Shown here: positions 27,497-34,865 of the stretch, piece after piece
Numbering within the stretch: position 1 is the first letter of the stretch
Layout: each line of letters begins with the position of its first letter
Assembly (NCBI RefSeq): GCF_003259835.1
Contig: NZ_QLMI01000003.1
Coordinates: 186,001-250,000, forward strand
Length of the DNA stretch: 64,000 bases
DNA from: Flavobacterium aquaticum
GTDB taxonomy: Bacteria > Bacteroidota > Bacteroidia > Flavobacteriales > Flavobacteriaceae
Direction of reading: 5' to 3'
Translations under genes and position numbers: made by a program
The notes under the pieces: generated by a model
What the model was told of the DNA's origin: nothing
Seen by the model: the letters and a program-made list of their open reading frames with translations, nothing else
Database searches by the model: none

Positions 27497-29047
27497 ATGA
27501 TATCTGAAGCAGCAATTCAATTTGGTATGCAAGAAGCTTTGCAACAATTAGGCATTAAAGAAATTAACGAAGGTACTTCTACTGGAACCAAGTGGTTTTC
27601 TAACGGAAAAATCATCGAATCATATTCACCAGCAACAGGAGATTTGATTGGAAAAGTAAAATCTTCAACAAAAGAAGATTACGAAACAGCTATGAGTGCT
27701 GCAGAAGAAGCTTTCAAAACATGGCGTTTGGTTCCAGCTCCAAAAAGAGGGGAAATCGTGCGTCAAATGGGAGAAGAATTACGTAAACACAAAGAAGCAT
27801 TAGGAAAATTAGTGTCTTTTGAAATGGGTAAATCGTATCAAGAAGGTCTTGGAGAAGTTCAGGAAATGATTGACATCTGTGATTTCGCAGTAGGTTTATC
27901 ACGTCAATTACACGGATTAACCATGCATTCAGAGCGTCCAATGCACAGAATGTATGAGCAATGGCATCCGTTTGGAATTGTTGGAATCATTTCTGCTTTC
28001 AACTTCCCAGTAGCAGTTTGGTCTTGGAACACGATGTTAGCATGGATTTGTGGTGACGTTTGTATTTGGAAACCAAGTTCAAAAACGCCTTTATGTGGTG
28101 TGGCTTGTCAAAACATCATTCAAACGGTATTAGAAAGAAACAATTTACCAGAAGGAATCAGTTGTTTAGTGGTTGGTAACGAGTCGGGTGATTTAATCAA
28201 TAACGACAAACGTATTCCATTAGTATCGTTTACAGGTTCTACAAGAATTGGTCGTCACGTATCAAAAACTGTGGCAGAACGTTTTGGAAACACGATCTTA
28301 GAATTAGGAGGAAACAACGCTATCATCGTTTCTAAAGAAGCGGATTTATCAATGGTATTGGTAGGAGCGGTTTTTGGAGCGGTAGGAACAGCAGGTCAAC
28401 GTTGTACTTCAACTCGTAGATTAATTGTTCACGAAAGTGTTTACGATAAAACATTAGACGTTTTAGCTAAAGCTTATGCACAGTTAAAAATTGGAAATCC
28501 ATTAGACGCTAACAATCACGTAGGTCCACTTATTGATAAAGGTGCGGTTCAAGATTACTTAAACGCTATCGAAAAAGCAAAAGCAGAAGGCGGAAGAGTT
28601 ATTGTAGAAGGTGGTGTTTTAGAAGGAAAAGGATACGAAAGCGGTTGTTATGTAAAACCATGTATTATTGAAGCGAAAAACGAGTTCGAAATCGTACAAC
28701 ACGAAACTTTTGCTCCAGTATTATACGTAATGAAATACAGCACGATTGAAGAAGCTATCGAAATGCAAAATGCAGTTCCTCAAGGATTATCTTCTTCTAT
28801 CTTTACTAACAACATGAGAGAAATGGAGTTATTCCTTTCTGCTGCGGGTTCTGATTGTGGTATTGCTAACGTAAACATTGGAACTTCTGGTGCTGAAATT
28901 GGTGGTGCTTTTGGTGGTGAAAAAGAAACAGGTGGTGGCCGTGAATCAGGTTCTGATGCATGGAAAGCCTACATGAGAAGACAAACGAATACGATCAACT
29001 ACGGAACAGCGTTACCATTGGCTCAAGGTATTAAGTTTGATTTCTAA
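27497..29047 (+). CDS. ALDH7-type aldehyde dehydrogenase
   Basis: The 516-residue NAD-dependent aldehyde dehydrogenase has catalytic Glu269 in LELGGNNAI and Cys303 in GQRCTSTRR. LELGGNN together with GQRCTSTRRLIVHE and the C-terminal FGGEKETGGGRESGSDAWKAY are hallmarks of the ALDH7 (antiquitin, alpha-aminoadipate semialdehyde/piperideine-6-carboxylate dehydrogenase) group, so lysine breakdown is the best guess. Its neighbour is 3-hydroxyanthranilate dioxygenase, which would suggest an aminomuconate semialdehyde role, but the motifs favour ALDH7. It has its own promoter. Confidence 0.9.
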   Translation: MISEAAIQFGMQEALQQLGIKEINEGTSTGTKWFSNGKIIESYSPATGDLIGKVKSSTKEDYETAMSAAEEAFKTWRLVPAPKRGEIVRQMGEELRKHKEALGKLVSFEMGKSYQEGLGEVQEMIDICDFAVGLSRQLHGLTMHSERPMHRMYEQWHPFGIVGIISAFNFPVAVWSWNTMLAWICGDVCIWKPSSKTPLCGVACQNIIQTVLERNNLPEGISCLVVGNESGDLINNDKRIPLVSFTGSTRIGRHVSKTVAERFGNTILELGGNNAIIVSKEADLSMVLVGAVFGAVGTAGQRCTSTRRLIVHESVYDKTLDVLAKAYAQLKIGNPLDANNHVGPLIDKGAVQDYLNAIEKAKAEGGRVIVEGGVLEGKGYESGCYVKPCIIEAKNEFEIVQHETFAPVLYVMKYSTIEEAIEMQNAVPQGLSSSIFTNNMREMELFLSAAGSDCGIANVNIGTSGAEIGGAFGGEKETGGGRESGSDAWKAYMRRQTNTINYGTALPLAQGIKFDF

Positions 29048-29053
29048 AATATA

Positions 29054-29091
29054 AGTGATTAGTAAAAAGTAATTAGTGATTAGTTACTTTT
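29054..29091. repeat. Tandem and inverted AGTGATTAGT words after the dehydrogenase gene
   Basis: AGTGATTAGT occurs at 29054-29063 and 29075-29084, and AAAAGTAA (29065-29072) pairs with TTACTTTT (29084-29091). The same word forms the inverted repeat at 36994-37021. Confidence 0.75.
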
Positions 29092-29102
29092 GGATAAAGA
29101 GA

Positions 29103-29138
29103 AGCCCTGTGAAATTTCATTTTTGCAGGGTTTTGTTT
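29103..29138 (+). terminator. Terminator of the aldehyde dehydrogenase gene
   Basis: CCCTG (29105-29109) pairs with CAGGG (29126-29130), with further internal pairing (TGAAATTTCA), followed by TTTTGTTTT. Confidence 0.65.
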
Positions 29139-29220
29139 TACTATGTGGGCACGGAATGCAATTTTGCATTATCAGTATTTTACACTTAAACGTCATTTTT
29201 TACGACATAAACCCCAAATA

Positions 29221-29330
29221 TGACGTTAATGATGTCAAATATGACGTTCTAAACGTCAAACTTGACGCAGTTTTACTTCGTATATGACGTTCTTAATGTC
29301 AAATATGGCGTTATAAACATCAAACTTGAC
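29221..29330. repeat. Array of 17-nt TGACGTT-N3-AACGTCA palindromes in a 64-nt repeat
   Basis: Palindromic sites start at 29221, 29242, 29285 and 29306. The one at 29242-29258 is a perfect 7-3-7 inverted repeat. Sites are joined by the 4-nt linkers AATA or AACT, giving a 21-nt step, and the whole pattern repeats after 64 nt (40 of 47 identical between 29221-29267 and 29285-29331). A further degenerate AACGTCA lies at 29189. The block lies between two convergent genes, so it is not an obvious promoter operator. Confidence 0.85.
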
Positions 29331-29349
29331 CTTACCTACCTTATTTTTG

Positions 29350-29408
29350 ACATTTTCCAAATTAATTTTCTAATAATGATAATTAGTTGTTGATAATCAA
29401 CCAAAAAC
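29350..29408. repeat. 59-nt direct repeat, copy 1, downstream of the toxin-antitoxin genes
   Basis: This segment matches 30137-30195 at 57 of 59 positions in the same orientation. Together they bracket the toxin-antitoxin pair. It contains the word GTTGATAATCAA. Confidence 0.9.
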
Positions 29409-29412
29409 AGAT

Positions 29413-29435
29413 AGCGCGGAATTGTATTCCGTGCT
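29413..29435. repeat. REP-like imperfect palindrome
   Basis: AGCGCGGAAT (29413-29422) pairs with ATTCCGTGCT (29426-29435) with one mismatch and a 3-nt loop. A diverged inverted relative lies at 29147-29175 (GGCACGGAATGCAATT...), about 22 of 29 identical on the opposite strand, so the two frame the palindrome array. Confidence 0.7.
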
Positions 29436-29472
29436 CACAATCCACTTCAAAACAAAGCTACTGAAATAATTT

Positions 29473-29772
29473 TTACAAAAAAGTCAAACCAATTCTCTTA
29501 TTTAGCCCAATTTCAAAGATTCGAATTAGTGTAGAAAGTTGGATATTTCCTTTTCCGTTTTCTAATTTTGAAATATAACTTTTTTTAGTTCCTGTTTTTT
29601 CAGCTAATTGCTCTTGGGTTAGTTTAGCTTCTTTGCGAGCTTCTTTTAGCATTTCGCTAATAATGAACATTTGCGAGTTCTCTTCATATTTGTTACGGCT
29701 TTCGGTGCCTATTTTGCCGTGTTCTGCCTCAATTAATTCGTCAAATGATTTTATGTTTTCGTAATTTTTCAT
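29473..29772 (-). CDS. XRE-family HTH antitoxin
   Basis: The 99-residue protein has an N-terminal region (SFDELIEAEHGKIGTESR) and a C-terminal helix-turn-helix: LKEARKEAKLTQEQLAEKTGTKKSYISKLENGKGN. It is the predicted antitoxin and autorepressor of the toxin encoded just upstream. I use the ATG at 29772, one base after the toxin stop; the frame also has a TTG at 29793 inside the toxin gene. The toxin-first order is that of HigBA modules. The 59-nt direct repeat lies downstream. Confidence 0.88.
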   Translation of the reverse strand: MKNYENIKSFDELIEAEHGKIGTESRNKYEENSQMFIISEMLKEARKEAKLTQEQLAEKTGTKKSYISKLENGKGNIQLSTLIRIFEIGLNKRIGLTFL

Positions 29773-29773
29773 C

Positions 29774-30112
29774 TTATTTGTTTTTTTGTTCAAAATAGTT
29801 CTGCATCAAACGCAATGCCTTTTCTAATTCTCCTTTGGGTGTTTTTTGTGTTTTCTTTTGAAAGCCATTAAATAAAACCACCAATTTACCTTCATCAAAA
29901 CAGCAAAATAACCTGTAAATATTTGATTTGTGTTCTATTCTTATTTCATAAAGACCATCTTTACCCGTTAAATGTTTTAGAAATTTCTCAGGAACGCGAT
30001 CCACTTGTTTAATTAATTCTAAAACATATAAAATCTTAGTTTTTACCTTTTCATCTTGGTTTTGGTAAAAGCTAATAAAGTGATGTTCATGAAAAATAAT
30101 TTTTCTAATCAT
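29774..30112 (-). CDS. RelE/HigB-like toxin (phage Gp49-like family)
   Basis: The 112-residue protein resembles the HigB/Gp49-like mRNA interferase family: KTKILYVLELIKQVDRVPEKFLKHLTG, then LYEIRIEHKSNIYRLFCCFDEGKLVVLFNGFQKKTQKTPKGELEKAL, which carries the conserved R-x-E...YRLF...GF-KKTQKTP core. Such toxins cut mRNA on the ribosome. It is the first gene of the pair, one base from the antitoxin. A near-perfect promoter ends four bases before the ATG, so the mRNA may have almost no leader. Confidence 0.88.
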   Translation of the reverse strand: MIRKIIFHEHHFISFYQNQDEKVKTKILYVLELIKQVDRVPEKFLKHLTGKDGLYEIRIEHKSNIYRLFCCFDEGKLVVLFNGFQKKTQKTPKGELEKALRLMQNYFEQKNK

Positions 30113-30116
30113 ATCG

Positions 30117-30147
30117 CAAAGTTATCTTAAAAGTTAACATTTTCCAA
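30117..30147 (-). promoter_or_regulatory. Promoter of the toxin-antitoxin operon
   Basis: On the minus strand TTG (30147-30145) and a perfect TAACTTTG (30124-30117) are 20 nt apart. Only CGAT separates the -7 box from the toxin ATG. The TTG lies inside copy 2 of the 59-nt direct repeat. Confidence 0.75.
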
Positions 30148-30195
30148 ATTAATTTTCTAATAACGATAATTAGTTGTTGATAATCAAACAAAAAC
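30137..30195. repeat. 59-nt direct repeat, copy 2, upstream of the toxin-antitoxin genes
   Basis: This copy is 57 of 59 identical to 29350-29408, with differences only at one T/C and one C/A position. It supplies the -33 element of the toxin promoter and abuts the terminator of the PhnA-like gene. Confidence 0.9.
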
Positions 30196-30221
30196 CCCAC
30201 AAATCAAATTTGCAGGGTTTT
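30191..30221 (-). terminator. Terminator of the PhnA-like gene
   Basis: AAAACCC (30191-30197) pairs with GGGTTTT (30215-30221), with an inner CAAAT/ATTTG stem, and leads into a T-rich minus-strand run. Confidence 0.75.
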
Positions 30222-30255
30222 CTATTATCACATTGCCACATCGGCACATTAAAAA

Positions 30256-30831
30256 CTACTTCGTTTTCTTCACGTACTGTGTCAAAATATAAATACTTTG
30301 GTTTTCCACTCTACCTTCAATAAGGTTAGCGTCGTCCCAAACTAATTTAATGTTGTGTACGGCAGCTCCACGCTTTGCGGTAAAAGTAGCACCTTTTACA
30401 TCTAAATCTTTAATCAACACTACCGAATCGCCATCTTGTAAAATAACGCCGTTACTGTCTTTATGTACAATTTTGTTTTCGTCTTCTTCTGCGCCTTCAT
30501 CCGTTGCTTTTGCCCATTCTAAGGCTTCTTCGTCTAGGTACATCATGTCAAGCAAATCGTTATTTTTCAAACGGGCTAACATACGCCAAGATAAAATTTG
30601 AACTGGTAAATGCTCGTTCCACATACTTTCTGATAATCCTCTCCAATCGTTTTCATTCATGGTTTCTGGATTTTCAATTTGGTCTTTTAAATGTTTTGCA
30701 ACCAAAACTGAATGTTCTAAGCTTTCTGCAGTGTGAGGTGGTAACGTATACACAACTAAATCATGTTCGGCACCACTAATTTCGCAAACTGAACCACTGC
30801 GGTCTTTCAGTTTTTTTTCTATTACACTCAT
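30256..30831 (-). CDS. PhnA-like domain protein
   Basis: The 191-residue soluble protein ends in a clear PhnA domain (about 122-190): HKDSNGVILQDGDSVVLIKDL...TAKRGAAVHNIKLV...IEGRVENQSIYILTQYVKK. The name comes from the phn region, but the domain's role is not established. The N-terminal zinc ribbon with paired CxxC motifs seen in many PhnA proteins is absent; only one CEISG cysteine remains. A TACCTTTG -7 box lies on the minus strand at 30874-30867. The gene is alone between two terminators. Confidence 0.85.
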   Translation of the reverse strand: MSVIEKKLKDRSGSVCEISGAEHDLVVYTLPPHTAESLEHSVLVAKHLKDQIENPETMNENDWRGLSESMWNEHLPVQILSWRMLARLKNNDLLDMMYLDEEALEWAKATDEGAEEDENKIVHKDSNGVILQDGDSVVLIKDLDVKGATFTAKRGAAVHNIKLVWDDANLIEGRVENQSIYILTQYVKKTK

Positions 30832-30892
30832 TTTGAATGGATTTTACGTAAATAAATAATTTGAAGCAAAGGTATAAATTGTAACAAAACAG

Positions 30893-30927
30893 CATAAAAA
30901 AAAGCAACTTTTTTAAGGAGTTGCTTT
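30893..30927 (-). terminator. Terminator after the beta-barrel protein gene
   Basis: AAAGCAACT (30901-30909) pairs with AGTTGCTTT (30919-30927) and is followed by eight or more U on the minus strand. Confidence 0.85.
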
Positions 30928-30948
30928 AAAATAAATTCAAACACTGGT

Positions 30949-31446
30949 TTACAGATTAAAACTTGCGCCAATAGACAAGTTAAACTGATTGTTATATTTT
31001 TCGAATCCTCTTGGATCATTATCGTAATGTGCTATTGGAAACTGAATTTCAGAGTACACTCCGAAACCATCGGTAATAAAATAACGAGCGCCTAAATGAG
31101 CACCAAAGTTTTTAATTCCGATATTTAATCCAGGATAGATATCCACTTTTTTCTCAATTCCAAAAATATCCGCAATGTTGGCACTAAAACGGGCTCTTAA
31201 ATCAAAACGATCGTCAAAATTTGGTTTTTCGCCAGCAACTTCTTCAATTCCTAATAAGTATAAAGAGGTAAAACCAAACGACATATTTGTTCCGATTCCT
31301 CTATCATACGTAGCAATTACACCTGTTCCTTTTTCCTGAATGTTGGCTCCTACTTGAAATTTAGTATCTCCTTTTCCTTTAAAAACTTGCGCATTTGACA
31401 TTTGAACTGCGGCTAATAAACAAATTACTGCTAAAATTTTTTTCAT
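30949..31446 (-). CDS. Small outer-membrane beta-barrel-like protein
   Basis: The 165-residue protein has signal peptide MKKILAVICLLAAVQMSNAQ and about eight amphipathic strands with glycine-rich turns, ending NNQFNLSIGASFNL, the usual C-terminal pattern of a small barrel. It looks like a Flavobacteriaceae-specific family (I believe DUF6646, not certain). Function is unknown. A TATATTTG -7 box is on the minus strand at 31477-31470. Confidence 0.75.
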   Translation of the reverse strand: MKKILAVICLLAAVQMSNAQVFKGKGDTKFQVGANIQEKGTGVIATYDRGIGTNMSFGFTSLYLLGIEEVAGEKPNFDDRFDLRARFSANIADIFGIEKKVDIYPGLNIGIKNFGAHLGARYFITDGFGVYSEIQFPIAHYDNDPRGFEKYNNQFNLSIGASFNL

Positions 31447-31485
31447 CGTATTAAAATTAAAATTGAGTACAAATATAGGAATAAA

Positions 31486-32220
31486 TTAATTCCTACCTTT
31501 TTCGGTTGGATATAACTCTGGTAATGAATCACTTTGCCAAAATTCTTTTGTATTAACATCCATAATAGTTAATTTACCTTTGAATGCTGCACCAGTATCC
31601 ACATTCCAAACACAAGCTTTATTAACGGGAATCGTTTCGTTTATTTTTGTTACGGGTGTATGTCCAATGTAAATTTCTTTGTAGATATTGAGTCGATTAG
31701 GATAGGTGATGGCTTCTTTTGAAAGACTAGGATCAAGTGCTAAAGCGGTTTCCCAAAGCGTTCTGTCCCAATAAAAAAGAGGTTTAAAATATTCGTATTC
31801 TACTCCTTTCATATTGGTAAAACCGGCATGAATAAACAATCGGTTTTCATCATCTAAATAATAATCTTGTAACGATTTTAAGAAATCTATGTGTTTTTCT
31901 TTGGTTACCGAGTTAATGTTTTGATATGATTTTACAGTAGCTTCACCCCCATGTTGAAACCACAATTTTTCATCAATATTTTCGTTATTACCTAATAACC
32001 AGTCTAATAATAGTTCGTCGTGATTACCACGAATAAAAACACAAGGTTGTTTTTTTTGTAATTCTATTAAAAAATCTAAAACCGCAGGCGATTCGCTCCA
32101 GCCATCTACAAAATCACCTAAAAAAATTAAAATGTCTTTTTGGGTAACGTTAGCTCTTTCTAAAACTTGGTGAATTGCTTTTAATCCACCATGAACATCT
32201 CCAAGTACGAATTTTCTCAT
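31486..32220 (-). CDS. Metallophosphoesterase (Ser/Thr protein phosphatase-like)
   Basis: The 244-residue soluble protein has the calcineurin-like metal site: GDVHGGLKAIHQVL, FLGDFVDGWSES, FIRGNHDELLLDWLLG, then HAGF and GHTPV with a late DTGAAFKG. This order is that of bacterial PPP-type phosphatases that act on phosphoproteins or diadenosine polyphosphates. The substrate is not determinable. It is transcribed away from the two-component module. Confidence 0.92.
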   Translation of the reverse strand: MRKFVLGDVHGGLKAIHQVLERANVTQKDILIFLGDFVDGWSESPAVLDFLIELQKKQPCVFIRGNHDELLLDWLLGNNENIDEKLWFQHGGEATVKSYQNINSVTKEKHIDFLKSLQDYYLDDENRLFIHAGFTNMKGVEYEYFKPLFYWDRTLWETALALDPSLSKEAITYPNRLNIYKEIYIGHTPVTKINETIPVNKACVWNVDTGAAFKGKLTIMDVNTKEFWQSDSLPELYPTEKGRN

Positions 32221-32240
32221 AATTAAACCTAATTTGACTC

Positions 32241-32302
32241 AAATTTTAGAAAAATATGCAGAAAAACTACAGCAATTAATCTTAAAGGAGTCTCTAATTT
32301 TG
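32241..32302 (+). promoter_or_regulatory. 35-nt element plus -7 box upstream of the two-component module
   Basis: The element at 32241-32275 (core TGCAGAAAAACTACAGCAA at 32257-32275) is 32 of 35 identical to 35537-35571. A TAATTTTG -7 box at 32295-32302 lies exactly 19 nt after the element. No TTG is at -33; the element's end occupies that position, which suggests an activator site. Confidence 0.7.
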
Positions 32303-32363
32303 TATCAGAAGTTAATAAACCCATTTTAAACAAATAAACAAACCCTTTAAAAATCAAAACATT

Positions 32364-32603
32364 ATGAAAAATTCATTAAAATTATTCGCTTTAACATTAG
32401 TAGGGATTACTTTTTTTTCATGTACAACAGATGAGTACGATGTTGCACTTGAAGAAAGTGTAAAAGTAACAGAAAATATTCATAACGCCCAATTTAGAGA
32501 AGGAGATGAAGCGGCTAAGGATGAAGAAGTAGTTGTGGTTCCAGATACATTAGCAAGAGAAGCTGATGGAACACCAATCGTAATAATAATTAGAAAAGAT
32601 TAA
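32364..32603 (+). CDS. Small lipoprotein with C-terminal TPIVIIIRKD
   Basis: The 79-residue protein begins MKNSLKLFALTLVGITFFSC, a lipoprotein signal; the mature start CTTDEYD is acidic as in surface lipoproteins. The body is acidic with no fold I can name, and it ends GTPIVIIIRKD. The next, even smaller exported protein ends RTPIIILKKD, so the two share a C-terminal motif. It is the first gene after the 35-nt element and upstream of a histidine kinase and regulator. A role as ligand, reporter or accessory of the kinase is a guess. Confidence 0.75.
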   Translation: MKNSLKLFALTLVGITFFSCTTDEYDVALEESVKVTENIHNAQFREGDEAAKDEEVVVVPDTLAREADGTPIVIIIRKD

Positions 32604-32621
32604 TTTTAAAATTTTTAATAT

Positions 32622-32801
32622 ATGAAAACAATATTTATGTTAATAGTAAGCTCAATTTTTTTGTCAACGGTGTCAAATAAGATTGAGAAGGATTCAATAG
32701 AGAAGGTAATGACCTATAAAATTCAAAAAACAGAAAAAATTAAAATTGAAAGTGCAACGATAAGTACTAGAACACCTATAATTATATTAAAAAAAGATTA
32801 A
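32622..32801 (+). CDS. Very small exported protein with C-terminal TPIIILKKD
   Basis: A 59-residue reading frame from ATG 32622 to TAA 32801 encodes a signal-peptide-like N-terminus (MKTIFMLIVSSIFLSTVSNK), a lysine- and glutamate-rich middle (KIEKDSIEKVMTYKIQKTEK) and a C-terminus RTPIIILKKD that matches the preceding lipoprotein. Spacing is 18 bases after the preceding stop and 46 bases before the kinase start. The shared ending and the syntenic position argue that this short frame is a real gene. Function is unknown. Confidence 0.65.
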   Translation: MKTIFMLIVSSIFLSTVSNKIEKDSIEKVMTYKIQKTEKIKIESATISTRTPIIILKKD

Positions 32802-32847
32802 TTATTATCTTTAAATACTATTTTTGTTGGTAAGCAAATCTTTTTAA

Positions 32848-34854
32848 TTGAAACACCTTGTTATTTTATTTGGTCTCTTTTTTCTCATAGGATGTAATCC
32901 TAAAGAGAACAAACCTAATATTCAAAAGAAATTAAATTTATATTATGAAAAAAGCGCAGATGTCAATTTAGATAAAGCATCACGTTTGAAATTTATTGAT
33001 TCAATTGAGGTCTTAGTTGAAAATAATGAAGAAAATGATTCAATTAAAATAAAGAATTATTTTAAAATTGCTAATCGCTATTTTGGAGTTTTAGAGTATG
33101 AGAAGTATGTAGATGTAACTAATAAAATTTTACAAATTTCTAAATCTAATAATGATTCATTAAATATTGCTAAGGCAGAATATTATTTAGGAGATTATTA
33201 TTTTTCTACATCAAAAAATGATAGCGCATACTATTATTATTTAGAAGCAGAAAAGAAATATGAAAATTTAAATGATAAAACAAATTTAGCAAGTACAAAA
33301 TTACATAAGGCTTATATTTTATCTTATGAAAAAGATTTTATAGGAAGTGAAACAGAAACTGTTAAAGTCTTAAATATTGCAAATGAAATTAATGATCAAG
33401 AATTAATTTATGAATGTTTTGTAAATCTAGGACTTTCATTATCTGGATTAGGAAATTATGAAAAAGCGTTAGAATATCATCAAAAATCTCTATCTCAAAT
33501 TAAGAATATAAAAAATGAAAATTATAAGCCTATTTTACAAGCACAAGCAATAAATAATATCGGTTTTGTATATTTAAATTTAGGAAAATTTAAAGAAGCG
33601 GGTGAAATTTTTGCTGAAGGATTGAAAATAAAGAATCTTATAGAAATACAACCTGTTTTATATATTTCTTTAGTTGATAATTATTCCTATTCTCGTTTCA
33701 AGATTAATAAAAATGAAGGACTTAGTGGTTTTATAACAGCATTAGAAATTGGTGATAAAATCAATGATATTTACAGTAAAATAAATATTAGGATTCACCT
33801 TGTTGAATACTTCTTATCTAAAAAAGATACAGTTAAAGCGCTTCAATATAATGAAGAAGCTAATCAATTAGCAAAAGAGTCGAAGTATAACAAAGAAGTC
33901 TTACAAACACTTGATTTTTACACGCAATTAAAACCTAAAGAAGGACTAAAATACGCTAAAGAATACATAAAACTTAGCGACAGCTTACAACACCAAGAAC
34001 GATTAAGCCGTAATAAATTAGCCCGAATTGAATTTGAAACTGACGAAATCATTGTAGAAAAAGAAGCCATTTCTAATAGGTTTCGAATTATTTTAATTTC
34101 ATCATTACTTATAATTTCTTTTGGTATACTGTTCTATATTATCCTTTATCAGCGAAGTAAACACAAAGAATTGCTTTTTAATCAAGAGCAACAAAAAGCC
34201 AATGAAGAGATTTATAAATTAATGCTTGATAAACAAGACGAGTTAGAGGAAGCCAAAAAGAAAGAAAAATTGAGAATTTCACAAGATCTTCACGATAATA
34301 TTTTGAATAAATTGGCGGGAATTCGATTTAATTTATTTGCATTAACCCAAAAACCAGATGAAACCGTTATAAAACGAAGTATCGAATATATCGACAAAAT
34401 TCAGAATGTGGAAAACGAAATACGAACAGTTGCTCATGAACTACATTTTGAATCATTTCTTAATAAAGGAAATTACAGAAGCATTTTAGAGCAATTGATT
34501 CAGAATCAAAAAGAAACCTATCAAACAAAATGCGAATGCTCAATTGCGCCGGATGAAACGATTGAAACAATTTCGGCATTAATAAAAATGAATGTTTATA
34601 GAATTATTCAAGAAACATTAAACAATATTAATAAGCACGCAAATGCTACTTTAATTTCGTTAAGTTTATATATTGATGAAGGTTTTTTATATTTGTCAAT
34701 AAAGGATGATGGAGTTGGTTTTAAAGTTTCAAAAACCAAATCAGGAATTGGACTAAAAAATATAGAAAGTAGAACAGAATCTATAAACGGACGATTAAAA
34801 ATTTCATCTGAAATTAATAAAGGAACTAAAGTGTCTTTAAAAGTTAAATTATAA
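32848..34854 (+). CDS. TPR-containing sensor histidine kinase (HisKA_3/NarX-type)
   Basis: The 668-residue protein has an N-terminal export signal MKHLVILFGLFFLIGC with a lipobox-like cysteine, TPR repeats from about 60 to 340 (for example CFVNLGLSLSGLGNYEKALEYH), a membrane helix at about 412-432, a coiled-coil, a dimerisation domain with phospho-His482 in RISQDLHDNILNKLAG and an ATPase domain (NNINKHANA, DDGVGF, GIGLKNIESR). It should sense something in the periplasm through TPRs. The start is TTG at 32848; an in-frame stop lies immediately before it and no ATG gives a signal peptide. The cognate regulator follows 11 bases on. Confidence 0.88.
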   Translation: MKHLVILFGLFFLIGCNPKENKPNIQKKLNLYYEKSADVNLDKASRLKFIDSIEVLVENNEENDSIKIKNYFKIANRYFGVLEYEKYVDVTNKILQISKSNNDSLNIAKAEYYLGDYYFSTSKNDSAYYYYLEAEKKYENLNDKTNLASTKLHKAYILSYEKDFIGSETETVKVLNIANEINDQELIYECFVNLGLSLSGLGNYEKALEYHQKSLSQIKNIKNENYKPILQAQAINNIGFVYLNLGKFKEAGEIFAEGLKIKNLIEIQPVLYISLVDNYSYSRFKINKNEGLSGFITALEIGDKINDIYSKINIRIHLVEYFLSKKDTVKALQYNEEANQLAKESKYNKEVLQTLDFYTQLKPKEGLKYAKEYIKLSDSLQHQERLSRNKLARIEFETDEIIVEKEAISNRFRIILISSLLIISFGILFYIILYQRSKHKELLFNQEQQKANEEIYKLMLDKQDELEEAKKKEKLRISQDLHDNILNKLAGIRFNLFALTQKPDETVIKRSIEYIDKIQNVENEIRTVAHELHFESFLNKGNYRSILEQLIQNQKETYQTKCECSIAPDETIETISALIKMNVYRIIQETLNNINKHANATLISLSLYIDEGFLYLSIKDDGVGFKVSKTKSGIGLKNIESRTESINGRLKISSEINKGTKVSLKVKL

Positions 34855-34865
34855 AAAGTAAGATT

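Noticed and set aside
27314..27547. 77-codon minus-strand frame between the dioxygenase and dehydrogenase genes
   Set aside because: It is formed by intergenic repeat words and overlaps the promoter and start of the dehydrogenase gene.
29090..29287. 65-codon plus-strand frame over the palindrome array
   Set aside because: The translated sequence simply repeats the array words (DVNDVKYDV...); no start context.
29189..29330. TGACGTT array as a possible CRISPR
   Set aside because: Units are 17-nt palindromes with fixed 4-nt linkers, not 25-40-nt repeats with unique spacers, and no cas gene is near.
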